A DNA stretch of 64,000 bases from Diatrype stigma (GCA_022225965.2 JAKJXP020000028.1:1-64000), one strand, 5' to 3'. Numbered from the stretch's first letter, positions 37,901 to 51,399 are shown. The notes: generated by a model not told the origin, from the sequence alone. Program-made: numbers and translations.

Positions 37901-40900
37901 AGTTCTACCTGTGGACGTAGTTGGGGATCATAGGGTTTGTCGGGGACGAACATCTTGATGAACGCAATGGAGGACTGAACCCAAGCGTTGGCTAGATAGA
38001 ACCGATGTCTTTCAGGGCTGCATTTGAAAGCAACCAATGATAGAAGGGCGGGAATCAGGTGCTTCGCGATTATAACTGGACAATTTGTGAGGTAGTCACC
38101 ATCCAAGGCCAGCGGCAGCTTTTGAACATCAAAGGATAGCCCTTGGTCATTGAAGCTAACAAAACCTGGATCAAAGGACGTGATACTACGCACTGAAGCA
38201 AACATAGTAGAGAATGATGCGTCATAGGCGGGCATCATGCTGGACATAACATGCCAAAGCACTTGGCTAAGTCGGTCAAGGTGGTCGTCGGTTATGGCCT
38301 GCGTGGACGTGCCGATCTGCTTTGCCATCATCGGCAACTCGGTCTCGAGTGATTCTAGGCGATCCAAACTGGCTGAATCGATGGTCTTGAGTTTCGAGAG
38401 TACCTTGACAAACAAGCCGCCGTCCCACGCATATGATGAGTTGTGGTTGCCGAGTAGATACCCGATGGATTGCAGCGGCCTTGACGTATCAGAGGCGCTC
38501 TGAATATGCATCTGTGTGATGAGCGGCAAGTTGGATAGTAAGGCCAACTCGTTTGATGCCTGTGGAAACTTGTTCTGATGCGACATTCGGTCGAGCGTGG
38601 CGATTTGTCGGAAGAGCTCGAACTCGTTGGCTAGAAACGGTGACACACCCGTTCTATCAGATCGCTCATTCAGTTGTTCTATTTCATGGTCTATTACGTC
38701 AAGCAGCTCGTCTGCTTCACATTGCTCATTCCGGATAAGTGGGTAAGCGTTCGCGAAAGACTCTGTGATCTTTGTAAGGTCCGAGGGGTGCGCAGCTGAC
38801 CCCCATTTGAGCGTGTCGAATCGGGATGCTAGATTTTCCATGCGGCTGATGCGCTCAAGAAGTTGCGAACTTGTGACGGGAAGAGGTCTTAGTATGCCCC
38901 AGAGAGCCTCCATGCTCAAGCCGGTGGTTAACTTGAAACCAGTGGTAAAGCATTCGTCAAGGCCACCGAGAACATGCGAGACAAGGTCACAAGCTTCTTG
39001 TTCCTCGAGTACTAACAACTGTGCATTCAGGGCCGTCGAGAGATGGCCAAGGTGTGCCTGAAAACGGGCTTCTTCAAATCGTGCTTCGCAAAGGTATTTG
39101 AATGTGACCCACCAACAATGCATTAAGTCTCGAAGGAGAGTTTTACGTTGCTGTAATTATTAGTGCCCATTCGAATTCCGCGCTGGAGATTTGCTTACCT
39201 TCCATCGACCAGGGCTCTTGAGCTGAGTTTGAATATACGACTCTACTGCCTGTAGAGCCCCTACAAGAAACCTAGCCGCACCGATAGTGGAATCCTTCGC
39301 TACAGCAGCAACGATGTCACCCATGTATGAACGTTGAAGGCGGTTCAGACTGGAGACCTGCATCCCATTGGATTTAGGTTGTTGAGACTCCAGAGCATTG
39401 TGAGCGCTGATGATATTTGAATACTGTTCATAGCACATCGCTAACCAGAAAGGGAGTTCGGGATAGTGCCCCTGAAGTAATGGAACAAGGACAGAGTTGT
39501 GCAGAGGATGGGACGGCTACACAACAATGTAAGTAAGCTTCAATAATCAAGGGGAGAAAAGGTGACCAACCTGCACATCTCTAAGGCCCGGGAAATGCTC
39601 CTCAGGTAGGGCGGTATACAACTCCCGTATTGCGGCTCGGAAGTTGCTCGTGAGTGATGATTTCGCGAATGAGGCAACTTGATCTAGGGTGCGAATCGAG
39701 ACTACCGCCTTCTCGTGTGCTGAGATCGATGGCGATGACTGAGTAGCCATTAGGTCGCTGTAGCTGCGATATTTTTCGAGCACAGATAGGTCTTTGAGAG
39801 ACAGATTGTCCGCAGCTGCCTGGCTTGCACAAGTCCCGTGTCTAGCATCAGAGTCCATTGCCGCAGATAACACATCGTAACGCTGTAGGCTTGGCTCGAA
39901 ATCGACTACTCGCTGATACCAAGGCGGGAGATTCGATTCGCAAGCTTCGATGTATATCTCGATTGCGCGATTTCGCATAGCTCGAGACAATTCTCCATAC
40001 CGGGGATCTACGGTCAGGAACACCCGAAAATCGGGGTGAGGGTGGACGATCCGAGGTTCCCCATTGGGACCACAGTGTTCGTTGATGATCAAGTAACCCC
40101 CTGGCTCAAGCAAAGAGTTCAGTCGATCGAGCACGGAGGCGCTGCAAAGGTTCGCGTTATCTAACACTAGCCAATGGCCCTTCTGGAGGGCTTGAACAAT
40201 AATGCCATCCAACCATTCAAATCTTGGGTCCGTGACGCCTGCAGATTGCCCGAGGAGAATGTCCACCTGCGTGAGGACAGCCGCCAACTCGCAGTCGGTA
40301 GAGACCTGTGTCTGGAGATTCCGAACTAGGCCTGGAAGACGTTGCAACTCCAGAACCTGTCCGCTGTAGGTGTCGATTGCACGCAACAAGTCTGTCACCG
40401 CAGCTGGAACGGGTTCAGGCATGGTGTCCGAACTCAACAATTGCAGAGTATCTTGAAGTTCCTTGAGGGCGATGTTGACCTTCCGCAACGGGTCTGACTG
40501 CTCGAAGCCACCAACAAGGTCCATTGTATCTATATCGGCATTCATGGGGAACGTGATAAGACGCTTCCCAGCGAGTGCGGCTATGTGTTGGAGAAGCATT
40601 GATTTGCCGCTACCCGATGGCCCTACGAGGATGCAGGGGATGTTTTGCTTGATGCATATAAGGAGCGATTCTGCCTCTGGGAGTTTCCCTCGTAAGTCCA
40701 TGCTAGGAAAACGTGACGGGCGAACTAGCTGGTTTCGACACATCAGAGCGAAACCGACTTGAAAGGACGTGGAACTCGAATTGAAGACCATCTGATGCTC
40801 CCTCGGGGGTGCACCAAATGCCTCGGCATAGATCTTGTCGACCTCGAACTTGTCGTTCTGGCTTCGAAACCGCTGTCGGATGGTCATTCCAAGGAAGTCA

Positions 40901-43900
40901 TCAACTGAAGCAGTGCTGAGAAGGGGATCTGTGGATGTCAACAGTTGCAACCATCGTAAAGTATCTCGGAGGTTGAATTCCCATGGACTGCCTTGCGAGC
41001 CGAAGCTTCTATATACTACGATGCGCTCTTCAAGATCAGAGATGAATCGAATCATGTGTTGAATAGTGCTAGTGGAGACTGTAGGGAAGTTGTGCTGTGC
41101 AATCAATAATAGGTCTTCCTCGGTGAAAACGTCCGCATATACCACGATAAAGCGGTTAACAAACGAGCTCGGCAAGCCCTTTCTCCCACCACCCTGGTGA
41201 TGAGGGTTCTGGGCGGCGAAGAGGCGGAAGTCTGGGTGCCTTCTGAAGACTCTGTCTAGTTCAGATATGTATACCTCTCCTCGATGATCGAGGCAGGCAT
41301 TCAGACCTTCAAGAACTGATTGTGAGGCAAGATTCATTTCGTCTAGGAGAACCCACTCTCCATTCTGCATGGCACGAAGAAATGGGGCATCCCTCCAAGC
41401 GAAATGTCCGGCTTCGGCCCCTTCAACGGGAACATCAGTACCAAAGAGGTCCATAAGGTCGGTCTGATCGGAAAGGTTTATTCTTGTCAATGGTCGTCCG
41501 CAAGCTCTAGCTAGGGCGCTAACCAGTGTTGTCTTCCCGACACCTGGATTGCCTTCTAGTAGGATAGGTTTCTGAACACGAAGGGCCCGGATGATTCTCA
41601 TAGCGTTCAGCTTAGTCGTAGGTGCATGTAAAGCAAATCCTGCTTCAAGTTCATCACCTACAGCACGATCGATACTGAAGTCACCAATCGTAAGGGAATC
41701 TCGGTCGACGACAAGCCGCAGTGGCGCACGATACAGCGCGGTAGCATCACGCCCTAAGAGCGTGCTGAGTTGGTCTAGGCAGCTTTGCCGCTGCATATCC
41801 ATTCTCTTGGGATCAGCTGCTATCAAAGCCGAAGGGTTGGCCCCCAGAGTATCGATGAAAACCGTCGAAGCACCATGCACAATCAGGAAGGCGTCATCGT
41901 CACTCTTGGTCTCATTGACGAACTTGACCCATACCAAAATATCTCGGATGGAAAATGCTGTTGAAGCTGTCGAACGGAAATTCTGACCGAACCAATACGA
42001 AAACTCCACAATCACATTCGAGAGATGATGGAATTGCTGCTTCAACTTTGACTGGACTATCAGGAGCACGTCCTCGTTCTCTGAGAGTGGCGGGACCCAT
42101 ATCTCGGTAAATCGATTTCTCAAAGCAGGGGAGAGCTCCTTTTTCCCAAAGTCACCGCCAGGATTCATTGTGGCGAAGAATTGGAAGCCGTCGGAGGCCT
42201 TGACGAAAGAGTCAACAGTTCCCTTTTCCGCAAGTAGAAGGGTCCGCTGCGGTTCAAGGACGGAATTGAGTCGTTCCAAGACGGAGTCGTCTGCGAGGGA
42301 GATTTCGTCGAGAAGAAAGAACTGTCCGCCTCGCATCGCATGAACAAGGCTTCCATCTGCCCATTCAAATAGTGCTTTGCTCCTCACTTCGTTCTCTGAT
42401 ATACGGTGCTGTAGATCTACCGGTACTCTCGACCGAGTGGGTAAATCAAGGGCGTGATACTCTCGCAGCAACTCTTCCACAGTGCCAGTCGTCTGGCAAC
42501 CGAGGAGATTCAACGCTTTGACGACATCCTCTAGTAAAGTAGCTGCAATGGCCGCACGGTTTCGAATGGGTCGCTGGGAACCGATGAGGTCGCCCGTCTC
42601 AGTGTTCTGGTGTGCATTGACAATGTGCAGCTCCTTACCGAAAGACTCAGCAAGGACCTGGCAGACAGAGGTCTTGCCACAACCAGTCTCCCCAACCAGG
42701 AGAACTGGCTCGTTGTTGCGAATGGCGTTCGCGACCAGGACATATAACCGTCGCATGGCATGGGTCCATACAATGTCTTGACTGTTGCGATGAGGTATGC
42801 GCGTAAGGTAGGGTGAACTTTGAAGATCATACATACGCTCCGGGTCGATTTGGACCTTGAAGATGGCCTCAATTACCTTCTTCACCGCGATACGCTCTTC
42901 TTCATTGCGTACGCGCTCTGCAAGAAGCATGAAGCCATTTGCCGCTATCTCGTCTCGAGTTTCAGCACTCCGCAGAGCCCACCGAAACAGGTCTCTTAGT
43001 GTCGCGAAGCTTTCCTTGTTCTCAAAAAGCCTGCCTGTTTGTCGTAACCTTGAGAGCTCCTTGTAAACGTTGACGATTCTTTTACAGTCAGATGGGGCCG
43101 TATATAAGCTACGTTTCTGGAGGATAGTCTCGAGCTCTTCCTCTGGGATGTCATCGAAATGTAATTCGAGGAATCGGTTTCGGAAAGCGCGAGAAAGTGC
43201 TTTTCTTCCCCCATAAAGCCCAGGAGGATTCTGTGTTGCGAATAGCATGAAATTCTCGTGCGGTCTGATGACTTCCTGCGTTTCAGGAATCAGGAGTTCG
43301 CGATTGTCGTCAAGAAGGCGGTTGAGTGCTTCTAAGACGTCTGTCGGGGCGAGATTCAATTCGTCAAGCACAATCCAGTGACCTTGTCGCAGAGCTTGGA
43401 CGAGCAAGCCTTCCTGGAACATTAATCTCCCCTCCACATCGGAAACGTAAGTTCCTAAGTACTCTTGGAGATCTGTGTGCTCGTGGTTGTTTATCCTCAC
43501 GAATTTGTTCCCGCTGTAATTGGCAAGGTACTCAATCATGCTGGTCTTTCCCGCAGACGTTGGGCCTTGTATGAGGATGGGAAACCTTCTCGTGGAGGTC
43601 GCCCTAACTAAATTCAGTAGGTTGCGCTCAACATAGGGTGTGATGATATAGTCGGATCGTTGAAGCGGGGTTTCGTTTCCTTGTAGTAGCCAATACTGGC
43701 GATCTTTATTCCTGTTTATGAATTTGATGTATTGTTTACCGTCGTTCGGAAGTTTTGGTGGTTGAGAGAGTAGAGATTTTGCGCTGCCGTGTCTGTCCAG
43801 GAGATAATGGTGAATTAGGGGCACGAGGGTCTCTTCCGATGCCCGATCCAGCAGCGTTAGGAAGCCCATCGAGAAACCTTCGTATAGTGCTCTTCGAAGG

Positions 43901-46833
43901 CCATAGTGAGGGGCGATCTCATTAACATAGCTCAATACGCGGGTAAGTGTTCGAAGACTGTAGTGAGGCACTTCATTTGCTCCGTCAACCAAGCGCTTTT
44001 CCTCCGCTCGGGTCTTTGTGCTGAGGTAGAGTCTTGCAATGTCGTCAGCGGCCTGCTCGTCCTTGGAACTTCTCCCACTCATATATGCTTTGATGATGGT
44101 AAGGAGATCCTTGAGGTCTTTATCTGGGCTGCCGACATATACCTCAGTAAACCGTGAGCGAAGGCCAAGGGGGAGATCACGTTTCCCAATATCGGTAGCA
44201 GGGTTCATAGCACCGAATATGCGGAAGTTTGGATGAGCTATTACCCGTTCGATGTCTCCCGTCTCTGATAGTAGTATTGAAGGCTCGTCATTGGGGCCAG
44301 AGGCTAGCAGATCCGCAATGCTCTCTAGTGTGTCTGGTGATGCCAGGTTGACCTCGTCAAGCAGCACCCAGTCGCCATTCCTGGCTGCCTTCACAATATT
44401 GCCTTCGACGAAAGCAAAGGCGAAACCACCTGAAGCCCCTGAGATTTGGATGTCGAATTGATCTAGACTCCTGGCGAATGCTTCCCACCGCGGTTTCAAG
44501 TCGAGCAACGACTGGAGCTTCGATTCTGTCCTGCGCCTCTTGACCACGGGCTGACCATCAACTTCATCTCCATTGCGGGCTTCCTTTCGTCTCTGGAGCT
44601 CCTCGAGGATGTTTCTGAACATCTTTGGCGCTTCTCTCCAGAGCTTCGACACTCTCGCCCATTGTCCCTTGGCGGTGCACTTGCCAAGCTGTTCTAGGTA
44701 TTTCTGGTTCCTAGATGTCGATATGCCAGTCGAGGCAAAGAGATCCTTAAACTCTTCTTTAAGGGGTATAGCTAGCGTACGCGAGTTTATCGGCTTGAAC
44801 CCACCAAGAAGATCACCAACTTCACTTTGTTGCGACAGGTTCACGGCAGTTAGCTTGTGCCCAAGTAAATCAGCGAGCTGCTGTACTACTGTGGTCTTGC
44901 CGATACCTGTCTCTCCCACGAGAAGAACGGGCTCCCGAAGCTTTACAGCAACTGCTATCTGTTCCAGCAGTCTCTTGGCATGTGTAGTGCTCGCAAAAGG
45001 CCTTTTTGGTTTGGCAACTCTATTTAGATGCCTTTGCTTGCTTAAGACGGCTCTGCCAACACGAAACTTGTTTGGAGTCTCTTCTATCTGGGGTATCTGC
45101 GCTTCAAGATAGTGGGCTGTGAGCTGCTCAGGGAGGTGCATCTCCTCGGCGATATAGCTGACTAAGACAGATTTAGTGTTTTGTTTCGACAGGCTACCGC
45201 AAAAACAATCCACAGCTTCCATGAACATCCAGCTCCTGGTCGTCTCGCTCACTGGCTCCTCGCCAGTCTTGCAGCCCACCCCGACGAGGAGCTCCTGGAG
45301 ACGGCGACACCACTTGAAAAGATCCCTGGGTGTGATTGGGCGTTCTGAGGCCCCTCGTGTAGCAAGTGACCTCCCCGGAAGGATAGAAAGACGCCTGTAG
45401 ACGGACATAATCATTGGTGTATACTTTCGTAGTAATGGGTAATCCCCGACGATGATCGACTCGAGTTCGGCGTCGGGTATGGTCTTGACACTTAGCTGGT
45501 GCCAGAAGCGCTGACCGAGGAGGTTGGGAAGGGTTTCTTGGCCATCCATGCCCCGCGTTGTGCGAACAGTGGCGAAGAGCCTGAAGGTACTAGATGCCTG
45601 TATTCTTTCCCCTCTGCTGGCTATCAACAACTCGCCCCTTTCTATGAGAGGCAGCAAAGTACTCATCACCTCGTTAGGTGCTCGGTCTAAGTCCTCGATT
45701 AGCACCCATCGTCCTTCCTTGACGGCTGTAGCGAGGACTCCTGGTTTCCACGAGAAGGATCCGGGTTTGGTGTCGGTAGAATATAGGCCAATCAACATCT
45801 TGGCGTCAGTTTGCTCATTGAGGTGTAGCGTCACAAGACCGGAGTCCACGCCAAGCTCCCGGGCGAGTTCATACACCAGTGAAGTCTTGCCGGACCCAGG
45901 TAAACCTTGGAGAAGTATAGGACCAGCCCTTTGAAATTTCCGGGTAAGATTTTCCAGATTGGTAAGAGTCGTGGGTGTGCATACAAGTCTCGAGGACGAT
46001 TTCGGGTTGCCATTGGGTCGGGGGAGGAGCATGGCTCCATAGTTGACCACTAAATGAGTTAACTGTTGTAATGGATAGGGCTCGACCATAGAATCGGTTG
46101 AGTTGCCTTCCAACTCTTGTCGAAAGCCGTCCAAGTCCCTCCCCCTTTTATGCTCAAACGATGATAGGAACGTATAGTCAAGGTCAAGACCATCAAAGTC
46201 GGCGATCAAAGACGCATCTTCCTTGATGTGCTTACGTAAAAGCGTTTCTACCTTGTAGTCCGAGGCAGAAAGCAGAAGACAAAATACCTTGACTGCAAGG
46301 TACCTTACGGGGGGCGAACTGTGCTGGAATAAAGCTTGGATTTGCGAGGGTGAGACTAGGTGGCCGAAGGTTCTCTTGTCAAAGCTTAGCAACCTCCAAA
46401 AGCTCAGGAGAGGCTGGATTATTTGCTTGGCGGGGGCTTGCCATATTTCTGGTGAGTTAAGGGAGTTGAACTGGAGAGACCGGGCCGGATCACTTGTGGG
46501 GGAAGTGTCTTGTATATACTGTTCTAGGAAGACAGATAGATGAGGAGCAAATGGGAGTATTCTTGTGAAAGCCGCGATGATCTGGTCTTCCTGGCCGTGG
46601 TCTTGAGACCTGAGAAACCATCTTGCACAGACATCGGCAAAGACGGCTTCGAAATGGATGAAAAGTCGGCTGGTAACCAGCGGTATCAGTGCTGCAGCGG
46701 CAACAGCATCCAGAAAACTAGTCGAGGAGGCATGGCCGCGAATGACCTCTAACAGATCAAGTGGTAATTGCCTTAGCACTGCGTCGTCCTTGAGGAGTCG
46801 GTTCCTTTGGGCGCTTATATCGATCACCGCCAT
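31951..46833 (-). CDS. MDN1: Midasin, AAA+ ATPase of 60S ribosome maturation
   Basis: Three exons (46833-39571, 39516-39199, 39150-31951) with introns of 54 and 48 bp, all phase 0, give 4,926 residues, the usual midasin length. Midasin (Rea1) is a dynein-like AAA+ machine in the nucleus that pulls assembly factors (Ytm1, Rsa4) off pre-60S particles. The order is complete: six AAA modules with Walker A motifs GLPGSGKT (residue ~309), GETGIGKT (~636), GPTSAGKT (~1088), GETGCGKT (~1376), GNPGVGKT (~1758) and GPSGSGKS (~2070). A long linker follows, then an Asp/Glu-rich region (~4080-4595), and a C-terminal VWA/MIDAS domain with DDSKS at ~4720. Walker B motifs such as LLDEVNLAS and VLDELNLAP are visible. 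The start sits in GCGACCATGGC. It is divergent from the bL12m gene. No damage is seen. Confidence 0.97.
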
Positions 46834-47487
46834 GGTCGCCGTGAGGTTTCAGAAACTCTTACTCGCCTGTATTTAGGCCTATCAATGGCGATCGTGCATG
46901 CGCATGCATCTCTACTATAATATGCGTAGGTAGGCAGGCACTCGAGCTGGATAGCGGCAGAATTCCCAACTTTTAGGCGGTCAGACCAAGGAGCGGGCCT
47001 TTGGGCGAAGCCGCTGCAGGTGGTGACTTCCATTATGGCATAATGCCCCTCGGCATCCCGACCCCCGCCCTCCAGTACCTACCTACCTACCTCAACAGCC
47101 TCAACTCAAGTACAGCTTTAGCCTACTGCATAAGGGCTAGTGTGGTTAGGCCTGGTTAGCAGCCGGCTACTCTCTCATTGCACTGGCAGCACCGGCTCAT
47201 GTACCTATTGTGGCCCGGTACATGTATCTCACAATGCCACACGTACGTATTATTGGTAGAACAGGTAGATAGAAGATACAGTGCATGTACATACCGACCT
47301 GCTTAGCGAATCAGAAAAATCTTCGGCAACCACCTGGTATCTGGTATCTGCTATCACCGGTTCACCACCATCGTCAACTTTGGAGCGAGTATATTCCCCT
47401 GCAAGCTAGTCAGTCCCTCAGCGGCGGTCTCGACTCGATCAACAACCCCGACACGGCACGGACAGATCCGATCACTACCTACCCATC
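46834..47487. promoter_or_regulatory. Divergent promoter region, MDN1 / bL12m
   Basis: The 654 bp between two opposite start codons must contain both promoters. It holds a CCTACCTACCTACCTC repeat at about 47,077-47,093 and several short GTACATGTA-like palindromes (near 47,200-47,290). No TATA box is evident. Joint control of two ribosome-related genes is possible but not shown. Confidence 0.45.
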
Positions 47488-48125
47488 ATGTCGGTTCCAT
47501 GCAGGTATGCAGCCCGAAGCTGCTCCCGGACAATGCGCATTGGCAACCCCATGCGAGTGTCGAGCTCGCTCCCGAAGTCGGTGGCTACGACATGCCCACA
47601 ACAGCAACGACGGCACAACTCGACCGAGGCCGCTGCAAGCCCCAAGATTGCTGGCATAGTAGACCAGATCAGCCAGCTGACCCTGCTGGAGACAGCCGAT
47701 CTAGTTGCTAACCTCAAGGTGCGTCGGTGCTTGACCAGCTAGCTGGATACGCTGAGAGCTCCCGAGAGCCAAAGGCTGACTGCCTACACTGAATCTAGTC
47801 GCGCCTGAACATCCCCGATCTTCCCGTTGGCGGCTTTGCTGCTGCACCCGCTGCCGCGCCGGCCGCCGCTGTCGAAGAAGCCGAAGAAGCCGCGCCTGCC
47901 GCCCAAGAAAAGACGCTCTTTAGCATAAAGCTGCAGGCATTCGATACGGGGGCGAAGCCCAAGGTCATCAAGGAGATCAAGAACCTGTTGGGATTGAGCT
48001 TGGTCGACAGCAAGAAGTTCGTCGAGAGCGCGCCAAAAATGATGAAGGATTCGGTACCCAAGGAGGAGGCCGAGAAGATTATCGCTACCATGAAGGGGCT
48101 CGGCGCTACCGTAATCATGGAATGA
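47488..48125 (+). CDS. MRPL12: Mitochondrial ribosomal protein bL12m
   Basis: Two exons (47488-47718, 47799-48125) give 185 residues. The N-terminus MSVPCRYAARSCSRTMRIGN is basic with no acid residues, as in a mitochondrial presequence. SPKIAGIVDQISQLTLLETADLVANLK is the L7/L12 dimerisation domain. It is followed by an Ala/Glu-rich hinge and the C-terminal domain with KLQAFDTGAKPKVIKEIKNL, GLSLVDSKKFVESAPKMMK and EEAEKIIATMKGLGATVIME, the classic L7/L12 factor-binding fold. It forms the stalk of the mitochondrial large subunit and recruits translation factors. The intron falls between the dimerisation helix and the hinge. The 3' end converges on the ketopantoate reductase gene 302 bp away. 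Confidence 0.95.
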
Positions 48126-48427
48126 TCAATTCATCATACAGTCCATCTATCCGGTGGTGGGCTAGCTTGGGAATATGCGTATATGTATATACATGTATTC
48201 TACCCTGTATAACCAGAAACAAGAAACAAAACAAATGAATCCAGAGACGGGGATTTATCGTCAACATGATCAACGTGGTTTTGATCGTTCACATATCCGT
48301 GCGGGTGCCCAAAAATGTCCTGAATTTTCAAAACTTATAATTATACTGTGCATAGGATCAGTCGCCCTCTGGCTATCCAGGAACCCGGCTATTCTTATAT
48401 AATTCCCAGGGGCATCTTATGATGGAG
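48126..48427. other. Intergenic between convergent genes
   Basis: About 300 bp of shared 3' flank, AT-rich near 48,175-48,240. No gene is recognised. Confidence 0.5.
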
Positions 48428-49399
48428 CTAAATAGCAAAACTTCGGTTCAGCCCGTTCACAAGAAGGTAAATTGATCTCAGCAAAGGCACACCGACCCCC
48501 TTGGCCTTGGCAAGCCGAACCACGTTCCCGATGACAGCATCGACCTCCAAGCTCCTTCTCGCCAATGCATCAGCCATCATCGAGAGCTGTACACCAGGCA
48601 GCTCCCTCACGCTTGCCCTCCCGATCTGAAAGTCCACCTTGTCCTTGTTGATCCCTGCGTAGCCGCATGCTTGTGCAACTGAGCATATCTCCAGCATGAC
48701 GTCTCGAACGAAGTCCAGCGCGTCGTCATGCGCGTCGATGAATTGCCTGTCCCGTAGTTTGGTCAAGGCACAGATGGGATTCCAGGAGCCATTGACGAGC
48801 AGTTTAGACCAGCGCTCGAATTGGACATCATCGTGGAGTTTCGCTGATGCCCCTGCTGAGCGCACGAGCTCTGTGAACGCCGTTGCTGCTTCTTTGGCCG
48901 CGGGTCCCGCCTCCGCCGGATATGTCCCTATATGCAGAAGCTCGACCTCTTTGTGCTGAACAACAGCAGAGGATACTTGCGTCGCGGGCAAGTAGACGAC
49001 GCAGCTCAGCAGAGCATTGTCCGGATAAGCTGCTGCGAACTCGCTCTCGATCCCGACCCCATTTTGTATCAGGGCGATAGTCGTGCTTTTGGAGACTGCT
49101 GGCCTGATAAGCTCTGCCGTCGATGGCTTGCTTGGCAGCGCTTTGGTTGCGACAAGAATATAGTCGAATGGTTTGCCATTGGCAAGCTCAATTGCTTGCG
49201 GGACTGTCCGGGCGACAGTTGGTTTTACCTTGAGATCGTTGCCCCATACCGTTGAGTGGATAGTGAACCCATTCTTCGACGCCTCTTCATAATTGGAGCG
49301 GCATATCGTAGTGACTGTAGCCGATTTTGAGAGGACCCAGGCGTATACCGTCCCTACGCTACCTGTTCCAAATAACAACACATTGGGAGCCATTGTCAT
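48428..49399 (-). CDS. Ketopantoate reductase-family (ApbA/PanE) oxidoreductase
   Basis: A single exon of 323 codons. The N-terminus NVLLFGTGSVGTVYAWVLSK is an NAD(P)-binding Rossmann motif (G-x-G-x-x-G). It is followed by DYILVATKALPS, a run TTIALIQNGVGIE with the conserved QNG, and the C-terminal helical domain with FERWSKLLVNGSWNPICAL (family K-L..N...NP) and QACGYAGI. Ketopantoate reductase makes pantoate for coenzyme A synthesis with NADPH. Fungi carry several paralogues, and this one could act on another 2-oxo acid, so the precise substrate is open. Two ATGs are close (49,399 and 49,393); the second has the cleaner fit to the family start, the longer is given. Predicted cytosolic. Confidence 0.85.
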   Translation of the reverse strand: MTMAPNVLLFGTGSVGTVYAWVLSKSATVTTICRSNYEEASKNGFTIHSTVWGNDLKVKPTVARTVPQAIELANGKPFDYILVATKALPSKPSTAELIRPAVSKSTTIALIQNGVGIESEFAAAYPDNALLSCVVYLPATQVSSAVVQHKEVELLHIGTYPAEAGPAAKEAATAFTELVRSAGASAKLHDDVQFERWSKLLVNGSWNPICALTKLRDRQFIDAHDDALDFVRDVMLEICSVAQACGYAGINKDKVDFQIGRASVRELPGVQLSMMADALARRSLEVDAVIGNVVRLAKAKGVGVPLLRSIYLLVNGLNRSFAI

Positions 49400-50431
49400 G
49401 AAGCTTTTGCTTGCACCGTGTTAGGATTTACCTCATGATACGATAGGATTTGGCGAGAATCTCTACTATGTAGCTCCAACTTCATGTGTAAGTACCTACG
49501 TAAGTACCTGAAATTCGGCGGGATTATTCCCCGCATATGAGGCACTTGGAACCCACCGATTCTTATTACTCAATTCCATGTAATCCATAGTCAGCTTCAG
49601 TCACGAATTGATATCAGCGACGCTCCATAGGTCAAAAGCTTCTATCGAGTTTAGCCTGGCTAACATCCCAATTTGTTCAGGATTTACCCTGTTAATACCC
49701 TGCTAATGTAGGCTGGTACGGTAGCATAGTAGGTATCTTTTTTGTTTTCTTATATGTCTTTACCTAACTACTTGATTAATTTAGGTTGGGGATAACAGAC
49801 CGAACTATGCTGTTTCATCGAAGTAATGTGTCACTTTGATCTGAAGTATAATATGCCGACACATACAATTTGATGGACAAGGCTGATATGTGTGGTCAGC
49901 AAATAGATTCATCTTTCACATTTGAAAATATCTATCAGGATGCTTATCCAGGTGACAATTGGCCAAGGATGTATAGAGGTTATCCATAGTCAGATTAATA
50001 CTTCCCCTCCATCGCAATTGCACTCCTGAAGTAATCGTTAAGATGATAAAGACACCATGACATCGTTAAGTAAACTGTGAACTTAGTTGTTAGCAACCAG
50101 CTCGAAGGCGAGGAAAGAGTGCTTGGGTTGATACTGCATTCAGCATGGAAAGGCTCGTGTGACCTATAGCTCCACAGCCGTTGCTAGAAATTACCTGAAG
50201 GGTGTATATGGCAACGAGGAAGAACTCACAGTTAAGCAGTCATTCTTCGCTCTTGTAAGAGCCTGTTCTGACTCTACGGTATAATCCAACATTGCTTGGT
50301 TTGGTGCCTGTCTCGGTCTCTGTGCACTAGGGGCCTGGGTCTAGCCTTAGCACTCATCAGTGTCACTATATGAATGACTAGAGCGGTCATCAACGGAAGA
50401 TGACTGCGTTGCATCTCGACATGGCCAAGTC
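49400..50431. other. Intergenic, ~1 kb, no gene recognised
   Basis: The stretch lies between two minus-strand genes, so it combines the 3' region of CTK3 and the promoter of the ketopantoate reductase-family gene. It is AT-leaning around 49,650-50,100. Near 49,485-49,510 a GTAAGTACCTACGTAAGTACCT repeat occurs. Confidence 0.45.
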
Positions 50432-51399
50432 TCAATGCACCGAGACGCCGTTTGCACCATTGTTCCTCTGGTGATGACAGGGGACCCTGATACTCTCAAG
50501 TAGACTTTCGTCCAGTTCCTCCTCGCCAAGGATGTGGTCATCCTCACCCGTATCGCTGGTCTCGTCGTACAACTTAGTCGCCTCCCCGCTGACCTCGGCG
50601 GGAACGGTCCACATGCTCTCACGCATGCGCTTGTGTCGTTCGCGGTCCTCCTCGATACGCTGCTCTATCTGGCGCTTATCCAGTCGCAGTCCGTTGGGAG
50701 CACTGCCTCCACCATTACGAGAGCGGGAGCCAGGATTCGTATGGACATCGGTTGGGGGAGCAATATCTCCGTTGACCGGGGATGAGAGCCCGATGTCTGC
50801 GGCGAATGTGTCGCGTTCTTTCAGGCACCCCTCAAGCTCGGCAACGGTTTGGTTTGGGAGAAGCGACTTATTCAGAAGGCCTTGTAGAACCTATGCATAG
50901 TTTGGTGAGCGTCTGGTCCCGCCGGGGCAAAAGGCAGAACATGGGGCCCTCACTTTTCGAACAACTTTGACGTTAGCTGCACCTGATCCATCCTCGGGGC
51001 AGACAGCATCAACGACTCGAATAATGTCGCGTTGCATCATGCGGGCGTAGTCATTGTGACGCTCCTTCGTGGCCATCTCCAGGAAATGCTCGATGAAGTA
51101 CATGATGTTGGCCCGAGTGTTCATGTTATTCTGCAACTTGGCATCAGCTACTACATCATACAGGAACGTACAAGACGAGGCGAAGAACGGCAATGAACAA
51201 TCACAGTCGCAAGGATTGTGTAGATTGTGGGTTGAGTGTTGACCTTTTCGATCTGCTCGATGATGCAGGAGTGCAAATCCTCATCCATATCCTTATACTT
51301 AATAGCATACTGGGCAGCCTTCTGCGCGGAGGTGACGCTGGCATTGAGGTGTTGCAACTGAGAGCTGAAGCGCATACGCACTTCGAAGGGGTCCGCCAT
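50432..51399 (-). CDS. CTK3: CTD kinase subunit gamma (Ctk3)
   Basis: Three exons (51399-51244, 51130-50954, 50890-50432) give 263 residues; both introns are phase 0 with GT-AG ends. The start MADPFEVRMRFSSQLQHLNASVTSAQKAAQYAIKYKDMDEDLHSCIIEQIEK followed by NNMNTRANIMYFIEHF is characteristic of Ctk3/Lsg1 proteins: a CID-like helical domain over roughly residues 1-140. The rest is charged and probably disordered, with a coiled RLDKRQIEQRIEEDRERHKRMRESMW helix. With the kinase Ctk1 and cyclin Ctk2 it forms CTDK-I, which phosphorylates Ser2 of the RNA polymerase II tail in the nucleus. Length is close to the yeast protein. It is divergent from the P5CR gene. Confidence 0.9.
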
